DNA from: Acidiferrobacterales bacterium
Lineage (GTDB): Bacteria > Pseudomonadota > Gammaproteobacteria > Acidiferrobacterales > Sulfurifustaceae
Direction: 5' to 3'
DNA length: 20,676 nt
Assembly: GCA_015492195.1 (NCBI GenBank)
Contig: WGFP01000132.1
Coordinates: 1 to 20,676 of the forward strand
Below the pieces are notes generated by a model. That model worked only from the letters and a program-made list of their open reading frames with translations. It searched no databases and was not told the origin of the DNA. Position numbers and translations under genes: made by a program. Numbering within the stretch: the first letter of the stretch is position 1; each line of letters opens with the position of its first letter. This document shows positions 6,154 through 13,898 of this stretch, in pieces.

Positions 6154-7252
6154 GTGGAAGACTTAAATCCGCTTTTCAATAAACTCAAAGAGCTGCAGGA
6201 ACGTTTAAAGTCCCTCAGGGGGTACCTTTGACTTTGACGTCAAGCGGAAGCGGCTGGAGGAGATCGGCCGTGAGTTCGAACAGCCGGATATCTGGAATGA
6301 TCAAGAAAAGGCCAAGGAGCTGGGGCGTGAGCGGGCCCGCCTGGAAAAGGAAGTAGAAACACTGGCGCACGCAGGAAACGAGCTCGACCAGGCCTATGAA
6401 TTGCTGGAGCTGGCGCGCGCGGAAAATGACTCCGAAGTGGTTGCTTCAGTGGCCCGTGACCTGGAGCGCCAGGAAGCACGTTTGTCCGAGTTGGAATTTC
6501 AACGCATGTTTTCCGGAGAGATGGATAGGAATAATGCGTTCATGGATATCCAGGCGGGATCAGGGGGGACCGAAGCGCAGGATTGGGCGAACATGTTGCT
6601 TCGCATGTACCTTCTCTGGGGTGAAAAACACGGCTTCAAGGCTAAGATTGTAGAAGTCTCGGAGGGGGAGGTCGCCGGCATAAAAAGTGCCACGGTGAAA
6701 TTCACGGGAGATTATGCTTACGGATATTTGCGTACCGAAACCGGCGTGCACCGGCTTGTGCGCAAATCGCCTTTTGATTCCGGCAACCGCCGTCATACCT
6801 CGTTTGCATCGGTTTACGTTTACCCGGAAGTGCCCGACGAGATTGACGTTGATATCAACCCGGCCGATTTACGGATTGATACCTACCGGGCCAGCGGGGC
6901 GGGCGGTCAGCACGTAAACCGCACGGATTCCGCCGTGCGCATTACGCACCTTCCCACCAACATCGTGGTGCAATGCCAGTCGGATCGTTCGCAGCACCGC
7001 AATCGCGCCGCGGCCATGGCCATGCTGAAGTCCCGTCTGTACGAATGGGAAATGCAGAAACGTCGCATTGAACAGCAGAAACTGGAGGAGAGCAAAGCCG
7101 ATATCGGTTGGGGCAGCCAGATTCGTTCCTATGTCCTCGATCAGTCGCGGGTCAAGGACCTGCGCACGAACGTGGAGTCGGGCACGCCGCAAGCGGTTCT
7201 GGATGGCGACTTGGATAAGTTCATCGAAGCGAGTCTGAAAAAAGGCTACTAA
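6154..7252 (+). CDS. prfB: Peptide chain release factor 2 with programmed +1 frameshift
   Basis: RF2 recognises UGA and UAA stop codons and triggers peptide release. Translation starts at GTG 6154 (GAGGAAA upstream) and reads 25 codons to TGA at 6229-6231. The stop is embedded in AGG GGG TAC CTT TGA C (6217-6232), the canonical Shine-Dalgarno-like element plus CUU-UGA-C slippery stop. A +1 shift that skips T6229 continues to TAA at 7250-7252, giving 365 aa, the same length as E. coli RF2. The anticodon-mimic tripeptide SPF falls at 205-207 and the catalytic GGQ at 250-252, as in E. coli. Residue 246 is Ala, the usual residue at the position where E. coli K-12 has Thr. Low RF2 favours shifting, so the gene autoregulates. 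lysS follows, as in enterics. Confidence 0.97.
6217..6232 (+). promoter_or_regulatory. prfB: prfB programmed +1 frameshift site
   Basis: AGGGGG (6217-6222) is an internal Shine-Dalgarno-like element three bases before CTT (6226-6228), TGA (6229-6231) and C6232. E. coli has AGG GGG TAT CTT TGA C; only the third base of the Tyr codon differs. Slow termination at the UGA when RF2 is scarce lets the P-site tRNA-Leu slip from CUU to UUU. Confidence 0.97.
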
Positions 7253-7305
7253 TTAATTAATGTAGATTATATAATATTTATATAAGTTACTGAAATAAAT
7301 TATAA

Positions 7306-8796
7306 ATGTCAGAAGAAGATAACGAGAACGAACAGATTGTCCAGCGCCGCCGCAAACTGGCCGCACTGCGAGAGGCGGCCAATCCGTTTCCCAATGATTT
7401 CCGCCGGAACGTCGTTGCCGGCGAGTTGATCGCCGAATACGGAGACAAAGACAACGCCGCGCTCGAGGCCAATCCGGTGCGCGTCAAGGTGGCGGGGCGG
7501 ATGATGACCCGCCGGGTCATGGGCAAGGCCGGCTTCATTCACCTGCAGGACATGTCCGGGCAGATTCAGCTTTATCTGCAGCGCGAGGCCCTGCCTGACG
7601 GCAGGTACGAAGAATTCAAGAAATGGGATATCGGCGACATTATCGGCGCCGAAGGCGTTTTGTTTAAAACCAAAACCGGGGAGCTGACCGTCAAGGTGGA
7701 CGATATCCGCCTGCTGACCAAATCCCTGCGACCGTTGCCGGAGAAATACCACGGTCTTGCCGATCAGGAGCTTAAGTATCGCCAGCGTTACCTGGACCTG
7801 ATCATGAATGAGGTAACGCGTAAGACGTTTCGTACGCGAACCGCCATCATTGATTACCTCCGCCGTTTTTTAAACGAACGTGATTTTCTGGAAGTGGAAA
7901 CACCGATGATGCAGGCGATCCCCGGCGGCGCCACCGCGCGCCCCTTTACGACGTTTCATAATGCCTTGGATATTAATTTGTTTCTGCGGATCGCCCCCGA
8001 ACTTTATTTGAAACGTCTGATTGTCGGTGGATTTGAACGCGTGTATGAAATCAATCGCAATTTCCGCAATGAAGGCCTGTCCACGCGCCACAATCCCGAA
8101 TTCACGATGCTGGAATTCTACCAGGCCTATGCCGATTACCGTGATCTTATGGCCCTCACCGAGGAAATGCTGCGCGGATTGGCGCAGGATGTCGTCGGCG
8201 GCACGACTGTCGATTATCAGGGCGAGCAATACGACTTCGGCAAATCGTTTCAACGCCTGACCCTGAAAGAAGCGATTCTTAAATTCAACCCTGATATCAA
8301 GGCTCCCGATCTTGATTCTCTTGAATCCGCAAGAAAGATCGCGGCCGCGCTTGATATCCCCGTTAAAGAAAATTACGGAACGGGCAAGATTCAACTGGAA
8401 ATATTTGAGAAAACCGTGGAAGACAAGCTTAAGGATCCGACATTCATCACGGCGTTTCCGACGGAGGTCTCACCGCTTGCCCGGCGGAACGATGACGATC
8501 CTTCCATCACCGATCGTTTCGAATTGTTCGTGGGCGGGCGCGAGATCGCCAACGGTTTTTCGGAATTAAATGACGCGGAAGAACAGGCGGAACGCTTTCG
8601 CAAGCAGGTACAGGAAAAGGAAGCCGGCGATGAAGAGGCGATGCACTTCGATGCCGACTTTATCCGCGCCCTGGAGCACGGCATGCCGCCCGCGGCCGGG
8701 GAGGGTATCGGCATTGACCGTCTGGTCATGCTGTTGACCGATTCCCCTTCCATACGCGACGTGCTGCTGTTCCCGCATATGCGGCCGGAGAAATAA
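7306..8796 (+). CDS. lysS: Lysine--tRNA ligase, class II
   Basis: Charges tRNA-Lys with lysine using ATP. 496 aa. It has an N-terminal OB-fold anticodon-binding domain (about residues 58-140, VRVKVAGRMMTRRVMGKAGF) and a class II catalytic core. Motif 1 is around 185-205 (FLEVETPMMQAIPGGATARP), motif 2 around 244-272 (RVYEINRNFRNEGLSTRHNP) and motif 3 at 465-477 (GEGIGIDRLVMLL). Length and order match bacterial LysS. The gene follows prfB after a 53-bp gap that is very AT-rich and offers no Shine-Dalgarno sequence, so initiation may rely on an unstructured leader. A TATAAT at 7270-7275 lacks a convincing -35. Repeat element A follows the stop. Confidence 0.97.
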   Translation: MSEEDNENEQIVQRRRKLAALREAANPFPNDFRRNVVAGELIAEYGDKDNAALEANPVRVKVAGRMMTRRVMGKAGFIHLQDMSGQIQLYLQREALPDGRYEEFKKWDIGDIIGAEGVLFKTKTGELTVKVDDIRLLTKSLRPLPEKYHGLADQELKYRQRYLDLIMNEVTRKTFRTRTAIIDYLRRFLNERDFLEVETPMMQAIPGGATARPFTTFHNALDINLFLRIAPELYLKRLIVGGFERVYEINRNFRNEGLSTRHNPEFTMLEFYQAYADYRDLMALTEEMLRGLAQDVVGGTTVDYQGEQYDFGKSFQRLTLKEAILKFNPDIKAPDLDSLESARKIAAALDIPVKENYGTGKIQLEIFEKTVEDKLKDPTFITAFPTEVSPLARRNDDDPSITDRFELFVGGREIANGFSELNDAEEQAERFRKQVQEKEAGDEEAMHFDADFIRALEHGMPPAAGEGIGIDRLVMLLTDSPSIRDVLLFPHMRPEK

Positions 8797-8893
8797 CGTA
8801 AGGAGTGAAGCGTGAGGAGTGAGGAGCGGAATGAATTTTTCGAGACCCCCTCACTCCTTACCCCTCACAGATTTTATTTTCACTCTTCACTGA
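8797..8893. repeat. Inverted repeat element A (GTGAGGAGTGAG words)
   Basis: The whole 97-bp lysS-miaA gap is made of variants of one word. The left arm (8798-8826) reads GTAAGGAGTGA then GTGAGGAGTGAGG; the right arm (8849-8890) carries the complements CCTCACTCCTTAC, CCCCTCAC and CACTCTTCAC. 8798-8808 and 8851-8861 are an 11-bp perfect inverted repeat. An alternative 13-bp stem with one G-U pair joins 8812-8824 to the same right arm (8849-8861), so two hairpins compete. The right end runs up to the miaA start codon and leaves no ribosome binding site there. Word-reiterated arms resemble elements B and C in architecture but not in sequence. Confidence 0.75.
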
Positions 8894-9841
8894 ATGATGT
8901 CTGATCTTCCACCGGCGATCTTTCTCATGGGTCCGACCGCATCCGGCAAGACGGCGCTGACGCTGACGCTGCATGAGAAACTGCCGGTGGAGATCATCAG
9001 CGTGGATTCCTCGCAGGTGTATCGCGGCATGGATATCGGCACCGCCAAACCCACCGCCGCGGAACGGGCGCACGCGCCGCACCGGCTGATTGATATTCGC
9101 GATCCCGTTGAAACCTATTCCGTTTCCGAATTTTGTGCCGACGCCTTGCGGGAAATGGAGGACATCACCCGTCAGCGCCGGATACCGTTATTGGTCGGCG
9201 GCACCATGTTTTATTTTCATGCGCTTGAATACGGTTTGTCCGAGCTTCCCTCTGCCAATCCGGAAATACGCGCGCGCCTTGCCAGGGAAGCCGGGCGCGT
9301 GGGCTGGCCGGCGATGCACCGGCGGTTGCAGGCGATTGACCCGGTGACGGCAAAGCAGGTCAAGCCGAATGACGCCCAGCGTATCCAGCGCGCCCTGGAA
9401 CTGTTTGAGCTTACCGGCCAACCGCCGAGCCAATTAAAACATGCCGCCCCACCCAGACCCTCACCCTACCGTTTTATTAAAATTGCCCTTGTTCCCAAGG
9501 AGCGTGAGCAGCTGCATGCGCGCATCGCGCGGCGTTTTCACGCCATGTTGGAACAAGGGCTGATTGATGAGGTCAAAAGATTGTATTCCCGGGGAGATCT
9601 GAATCTCGACCTGCCTTCCATGCGTACGGTCGGGTATAGGCAAATCTGGGAATACTTGACCGGTCAAATCAACTATAATGAAATGGTAAACAAGGCGATT
9701 GCCGCAACCAGGCAGCTGGCCAAGCGCCAAATGACGTGGCTGCGCAGTTATCCGGATGTCCGGTTCCTTTATATAGAGGAAAAATTGCCGCTCAAGGCGT
9801 GCCTGGATCGTCTTCAGGGAATAGTCCGCCCATGCGGCTAA
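8894..9841 (+). CDS. miaA: tRNA dimethylallyltransferase
   Basis: Transfers a dimethylallyl group to N6 of A37 in tRNAs that read UNN codons. 315 aa, usual length. The P-loop is GPTASGKT (13-20). Next come VDSSQVYRGMDIGTAKPT, LLVGGTMFYFHALEYGL and, late in the protein, the family motif MRTVGYRQIWEYL with RQLAKRQMTWLR. The start may be ATG 8894 or the adjacent ATG 8897 (MSDLPPAIF); neither has a Shine-Dalgarno sequence, because repeat element A reaches the start codon. The gene heads the conserved miaA-hfq-hflX-hflKC block. Promoters inside or after miaA drive hfq in E. coli. Confidence 0.97.
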   Translation: MMSDLPPAIFLMGPTASGKTALTLTLHEKLPVEIISVDSSQVYRGMDIGTAKPTAAERAHAPHRLIDIRDPVETYSVSEFCADALREMEDITRQRRIPLLVGGTMFYFHALEYGLSELPSANPEIRARLAREAGRVGWPAMHRRLQAIDPVTAKQVKPNDAQRIQRALELFELTGQPPSQLKHAAPPRPSPYRFIKIALVPKEREQLHARIARRFHAMLEQGLIDEVKRLYSRGDLNLDLPSMRTVGYRQIWEYLTGQINYNEMVNKAIAATRQLAKRQMTWLRSYPDVRFLYIEEKLPLKACLDRLQGIVRPCG

Positions 9842-9862
9842 TCTGGGTTTATAATAGGCAGA

Positions 9863-9881
9863 CGGGCCCAGGATCGGCCCG
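9863..9881 (+). promoter_or_regulatory. Hairpin in the hfq leader, behind a TATAAT
   Basis: CGGGCC (9863-9868) and GGCCCG (9876-9881) form a perfect 6-bp stem with a 7-nt loop. It lies in the 94-bp gap between miaA and hfq, 8 bp after a TATAAT (9850-9855) that has no clear -35. No T-run follows, so it is more likely a leader structure or attenuator-like pause than a terminator. Confidence 0.25.
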
Positions 9882-9935
9882 GCCGAGAACTAAAAGCCAA
9901 AACAGGCAAACGAAGATAAGAACAGGAGAACTGTC

Positions 9936-10202
9936 ATGACCCAACAAAAAGGGCAAGCGCTACAAGACCCTTTCCTTAACACGTTACGCAAGGAGCATGT
10001 TCCGGTATCCATTTTTCTTGTTAACGGCATCAAGTTACAGGGGCAAATTGAATCATTTGACCAATTTGTGGTACTGCTCAGAAACACGGTCAGCCAGATG
10101 ATTTATAAACACGCCATCTCAACGGTTGTTCCCAACCGTCCGGTCAAGTTTCATTTTGACGACGCTGAAACATCAGAAAGCAAGGAATCGGGCGGCCAGT
10201 GA
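9936..10202 (+). CDS. hfq: RNA-binding protein Hfq
   Basis: Hexameric Sm-like RNA chaperone that pairs small RNAs with mRNAs. 88 aa; ATG 9936 follows a strong AGGAG (about 9925). Sm1 contains VPVSIFLVNGIKLQGQIESF and Sm2 the hallmark YKHAISTVVP. The proximal-face Gln8, Asp9/Pro10 region (QALQDPFLNTLRKEHVPV) and the Lys-His of YKH are present. The C-terminal tail after about residue 70 is short and acidic (HFDDAETSESKESGGQ), unlike the longer E. coli tail. It lies between miaA and hflX as in most gammaproteobacteria. Confidence 0.98.
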   Translation: MTQQKGQALQDPFLNTLRKEHVPVSIFLVNGIKLQGQIESFDQFVVLLRNTVSQMIYKHAISTVVPNRPVKFHFDDAETSESKESGGQ

Positions 10203-10212
10203 TCTTTCCGTA

Positions 10213-11526
10213 GTGCCGCGCGTTGCACGCGCAAGTGAACGCGCGTTGCTGGTTCAGTTGCGGCTTTCGGGTAAATCCGGACAGGAAGACCTGGAGGAAT
10301 TCCGGCTTCTGGCGGAATCCGCGGGCGCTCAGGTCTGCGGGACCATTCTGGGCGGCCGGCAAAGACCCGATGCCGCCACCTTTGTCGGTAAGGGCAAGGC
10401 GCGGGAAATTTCCGATCTCGCCGCGCGGGAGCGCGCCGACTTGGTGCTGGTCAATCACCCGCTGTCCCCGACGCAGGAACGCAACCTGGAAAAGATCATC
10501 GGTTGCCGCGTGCTCGACCGCACGGGTCTCATTCTGGACATCTTTGCCCAACATGCCCGCAGCCATGAAGGCAAACTGCAAGTCGAACTGGCCCAGCTGG
10601 AACATTTGTCGACGCGCCTGGTGCGGGGCTGGACCCACCTGGAGCGCCAAAAGGGCGGTATCGGTTTGCGCGGACCGGGCGAGACCCAGCTGGAAGTCGA
10701 CCGGCGGCTGATTCGCGACCGTATCAAGAAACTCAATCAGCGTCTGCATCAGGTGTCCGTCCAGCGCCGCAGCCGCCGGAAGGCGCGCCTGAAGGTCCCG
10801 ATCCCGACCGTCTCCATGGTCGGCTATACCAATGCCGGCAAGTCGTCGTTGTTCAATCGCCTGACCGGGGCCTCCGTCTATGCCGCCGACCGGCTTTTTG
10901 CCACGCTGGATCCGACCATGCGGCGGGTTGAGCTGGCCGGCAATACCGCCGTCATCATGGCCGACACCGTCGGGTTTATTCGCCGCCTTCCGCATGATCT
11001 GGTGGAGGCATTTAAATCAACGCTGGAAGAGGTCGCCGCGGCCGATCTGTTGTTGCACGTGGTGGACAGCAGCAGTCCCGAGCGACTGGAACAGATTGAG
11101 CAGGTCAACGAGGTGTTGGAAGAAATCTTTGCCGCCGAGGTCCCTCAGATCGTGGTCTTTAACAAGATTGACCTGACCGGCCAGAAGGCGCGCGTGGAGC
11201 GCGATGCCGGCGGCAGGATTGCCAAAACCTGGGTTTCCGCCAAAACCGGGGAAGGCCTGAATCTGCTTTTGAATGCGATTTCAGAGTATTATCGTTTCCA
11301 GCGCGGCCGGCGACGGTTAAGACTGCCCCCCGAGGCCGGTCGTTTGCGCGCCGGTCTCTATGAAAGGCTGGACGTGGTCCACGAATCCGCCCTTGAGTCC
11401 GGTGGCTGGTTGATCGACGTGGCGTTGGAGCCGACCCAGCTTAACTGGCTCAGACGGCAGGAAGGTTTCCGTGAGGAATATCTGTTGCCGGATACGCAGG
11501 TTGTTCTTGCTCCCACCGGTTCCTGA
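10213..11526 (+). CDS. hflX: Ribosome-associated GTPase HflX
   Basis: GTPase that splits stalled 70S ribosomes under stress. The frame is open back into hfq (an ATG at 10126), but that start would overlap hfq by 77 bp and add unrelated residues. GTG 10213 gives 437 aa and an N-terminus (MPRVARASERALLVQL) matching family length; its ribosome binding site is weak. The N-terminal HflX domain includes FVGKGKAREI, LSPTQERNLE and DRTGLILDIFAQHARSHEGK, then GGIGLRGPGETQLE. The G domain has G1 GYTNAGKSS (204-212), TLDPT, G3 DTVGF (251-255) and G4 NKID. It begins 10 bp after hfq, consistent with co-transcription. Confidence 0.95.
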   Translation: MPRVARASERALLVQLRLSGKSGQEDLEEFRLLAESAGAQVCGTILGGRQRPDAATFVGKGKAREISDLAARERADLVLVNHPLSPTQERNLEKIIGCRVLDRTGLILDIFAQHARSHEGKLQVELAQLEHLSTRLVRGWTHLERQKGGIGLRGPGETQLEVDRRLIRDRIKKLNQRLHQVSVQRRSRRKARLKVPIPTVSMVGYTNAGKSSLFNRLTGASVYAADRLFATLDPTMRRVELAGNTAVIMADTVGFIRRLPHDLVEAFKSTLEEVAAADLLLHVVDSSSPERLEQIEQVNEVLEEIFAAEVPQIVVFNKIDLTGQKARVERDAGGRIAKTWVSAKTGEGLNLLLNAISEYYRFQRGRRRLRLPPEAGRLRAGLYERLDVVHESALESGGWLIDVALEPTQLNWLRRQEGFREEYLLPDTQVVLAPTGS

Positions 11527-11580
11527 CCCTAGAATGCCCCTTTGCGGTTCCTTTCAGAAGTAAAATTATAGGAGTAAAAC

Positions 11581-12789
11581 GTGACTTGGAACGTACCTGG
11601 TGGATCCGGGAACAAAGACCCCTGGGGTCAGCGCAGAGGATCCGAACAAGGCCCGCCGGATCTTGATCAGATCGTCAAGAACCTGCAACAAAAACTCGGC
11701 GGCTTATTCGGCGGTAAAAAGGGCGGCGGGCCGGGGGGCCGGTTCGGCACCGGCAAGGCCGGTGGTATCGGTATCGGTCTGATCGCGATTGTGGTGGTTT
11801 CGCTGTGGCTTGTCAGCGGATTTTATATCGTCCAGCAGGGGGAGCGCGGCGTGGTTCTGCGGTTTGGAGAAAAATCGGAAATCACCGAGGCCGGGTTGCG
11901 TTGGCACCTTCCGTATCCGATCGAGACCGTGGAGAAGGTCAACGTCGAAAAGGTGCATCCCATCGAAATCGGTTACCGCAGCAACCGCCGGACCGGCACC
12001 CAGACCAAGGTACCGAAAGAATCCCTGATGCTTACCGAGGACGAGAACATTATCGATATCGAGTTCGCCGTCCAGTACCTGGTCAAGGATGCCAGCGATT
12101 TTCTTTTCAACGTCAGAGATCCGGGCGCCACCATCAAGCAGGCGACCGAGTCGGCCGTAAGAGAAATCGTCGGTCGCAGTAATCTCGATTACGTGTTCGA
12201 AAACCGCGCCGACATTTCGGCGCAGACCCAGGCGCTGCTGCAGAAAATATTGGACGGATACAAGGCCGGAATTTACATACGCACGGTCGAAATGCAATCG
12301 GCCGCGCCGCCGGCCGAGGTGAAAGCCGCTTTTGACGACGCGGTCAAGGCGCGCGAGGACAAGGAGCGACTCAAGAACGAGGCGCAGGCCTATGCCAATG
12401 ACATTATCCCGAGGGCGCGCGGCGGGGCGGCGCGCATGATCGAGGAGGCGGAGGGATACAAGGCCAGCGTCATCGCGCGGGCGGAAGGCGATGCCCGGCG
12501 CTTCACCCAGATTGCCAACGAATACATCAAGGCGCCGGCGGTCACGCGCGAGCGGCTTTATCTGGACGCCATGGAGCAGGTGCTTTCCAATACCACCAAG
12601 ATATTCATCGATCAAAAGGCGGGCAATAATATCCTTTATCTCCCGCTGGACAAGATCATCTCCGCGCCGGGGACCCTCGCGGGACCGGTGCAGGCGCCGC
12701 CGCCTTCCGCCGCGGATACGGTGGCTCCTCCGCAAAAAGCGGGTTCGAGCCGCGGGCGTTTCGATCTTAGAAGACGGGGGGTGCAATAA
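11581..12789 (+). CDS. hflK: Membrane protease modulator HflK (SPFH family)
   Basis: With HflC it forms a large membrane cage around FtsH and modulates proteolysis. 402 aa; the GTG start has a good AGGAG six bases upstream. The N-terminal 60 residues are cytoplasmic and Gly-rich (DPWGQRRG, GGLFGGKKGGGPGGRFGTG). One membrane segment spans about 62-83 (GIGIGLIAIVVVSLWLVSGF). The SPFH/band-7 domain follows (FYIVQQGERGVVLRFGE, GLRWHLPYPIE) and ends in a charged coiled-coil region. The stop TAA shares one base with the ATG of hflC (TAATG), so translation is coupled. The Pro/Ala-rich C-terminus is typical. Confidence 0.97.
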   Translation: MTWNVPGGSGNKDPWGQRRGSEQGPPDLDQIVKNLQQKLGGLFGGKKGGGPGGRFGTGKAGGIGIGLIAIVVVSLWLVSGFYIVQQGERGVVLRFGEKSEITEAGLRWHLPYPIETVEKVNVEKVHPIEIGYRSNRRTGTQTKVPKESLMLTEDENIIDIEFAVQYLVKDASDFLFNVRDPGATIKQATESAVREIVGRSNLDYVFENRADISAQTQALLQKILDGYKAGIYIRTVEMQSAAPPAEVKAAFDDAVKAREDKERLKNEAQAYANDIIPRARGGAARMIEEAEGYKASVIARAEGDARRFTQIANEYIKAPAVTRERLYLDAMEQVLSNTTKIFIDQKAGNNILYLPLDKIISAPGTLAGPVQAPPPSAADTVAPPQKAGSSRGRFDLRRRGVQ

Positions 12790-13661
12790 TGAATCAACCG
12801 AAATTGCTCATCCTGCTCGGAGTCATTCTCCTGGTCGTCGTGACCATCGGTTCCACCTTTTACGTGGTGGATGAACGGGAGAAGGTCATTGTCATCCGCT
12901 TCGGTCAGGTTGTTCGTTCCGACGACAAGCCCGGCCTGCATGTGAAAATTCCTTTCGGGATTGATCGGCTGCTTTATTTCGACGCCCGTATTCTCACCAT
13001 GGATGCGGCGCCGCAGCCGTTCCTGACGTTAGAGAAGAAAAACGTCATCGTCGATTCGTTTGTCAAATGGCGCATCGCCGATCCGCTCCAGTACTATCTT
13101 CGCGTCGGCGGCAGCGAACAAGGGGCCAGGACCCGCCTTGAGCAGCTGATCAACAGCGGTCTTCGCGACGAATTCGGCAAGCGCACGGTGCGCGACGTGA
13201 TCTCGGGAGAGCGGCGCAACATCATGGAGATCCTGACCAAAAGCACCGACAAGGAAGGCCGTGAATACGGCATCGAGGTCGTCGATGTGCGCATTCAACG
13301 CGTGGACCTGCCTCCCGAGGTCAGCCAATCCGTGTACCGACGGATGGAGGCGGAGCGCACCCGCATCGCCAAGGAGCTGCGCGCGGAAGGCGCCGAGGAG
13401 GCGGAAAAGCTGCGCGCCGAGGCCGAACGCAAACGTAAAGTCCTTCTTGCCGAGGCCTATCGCAAGGCGGAGCGCATCCGCGGCGCCGGCGATGCGCGCG
13501 CCACCGCGATTTACGCCAGGGCGTATAAACGCGCGCCTAAATTTTATTCTTTTTACCGCAGCCTCAACGCCTATAAAGAGAGCTTTAAGGGAAAAGACGA
13601 TATTATGATCGTTGATCCAAGCTCGGATTTCTTCAAATACATGAAGCAGCCGAGACGATAA
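12789..13661 (+). CDS. hflC: Membrane protease modulator HflC (SPFH family)
   Basis: Partner of HflK in the FtsH-HflKC complex. 290 aa. A single N-terminal membrane anchor lies at about 6-26 (LLILLGVILLVVVTIGSTFYV), then the SPFH domain (REKVIVIRFGQVV, GLHVKIPFGIDRL, KKNVIVDSFVKWRIADPLQY). A long Arg/Glu/Ala-rich coiled coil follows (RRMEAERTRIAKELRAEGAE), ending near IVDPSSDFFKYMK, a common HflC terminus. The start overlaps the hflK stop by one base. Confidence 0.97.
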   Translation: MNQPKLLILLGVILLVVVTIGSTFYVVDEREKVIVIRFGQVVRSDDKPGLHVKIPFGIDRLLYFDARILTMDAAPQPFLTLEKKNVIVDSFVKWRIADPLQYYLRVGGSEQGARTRLEQLINSGLRDEFGKRTVRDVISGERRNIMEILTKSTDKEGREYGIEVVDVRIQRVDLPPEVSQSVYRRMEAERTRIAKELRAEGAEEAEKLRAEAERKRKVLLAEAYRKAERIRGAGDARATAIYARAYKRAPKFYSFYRSLNAYKESFKGKDDIMIVDPSSDFFKYMKQPRR

Positions 13662-13680
13662 AGCCGGTTCCCGTATAACC

Positions 13681-13869
13681 ATGTGGCATGACTTATGGGT
13701 GGCCTTGGCGTTGCTGTTGGTGTTGGAAGGCATATTCCCGTTTATCAGCCCGGGCCGTATGCGTAAGACCCTGTCAGCCATTGGACAGCTCAGCGATCAA
13801 CAGCTGCGCTTTGTGGGTCTGACCAGCATGCTGCTCGGTCTGGTGCTGCTGTACATCGTCAATCGATAA
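13681..13869 (+). CDS. DUF2065 family small membrane protein (YjeT-like)
   Basis: 62 aa with two hydrophobic segments: LWVALALLLVLEGIFPFI (about 5-22) and FVGLTSMLLGLVLLYIV (about 44-60). The linking SPGRMRKTLSAIGQLSDQQL is the recognisable DUF2065 core. E. coli YjeT occupies the same place after hflC. The family has no established function; the constant linkage suggests a role with HflKC or as an inner-membrane accessory. It starts 19 bp after hflC. Confidence 0.9.
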   Translation: MWHDLWVALALLLVLEGIFPFISPGRMRKTLSAIGQLSDQQLRFVGLTSMLLGLVLLYIVNR

Positions 13870-13898
13870 CCGTTTATTTCCTGCGCGACAATATCCCC

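Noticed and set aside
10126..10212. Upstream ATG extension of hflX
   Set aside because: Overlaps hfq by 77 bp and adds residues with no family likeness; GTG 10213 gives the normal length.
11704..12786. 360-codon open frame on the - strand
   Set aside because: Antisense to hflK, Arg/His-rich with no domain pattern.
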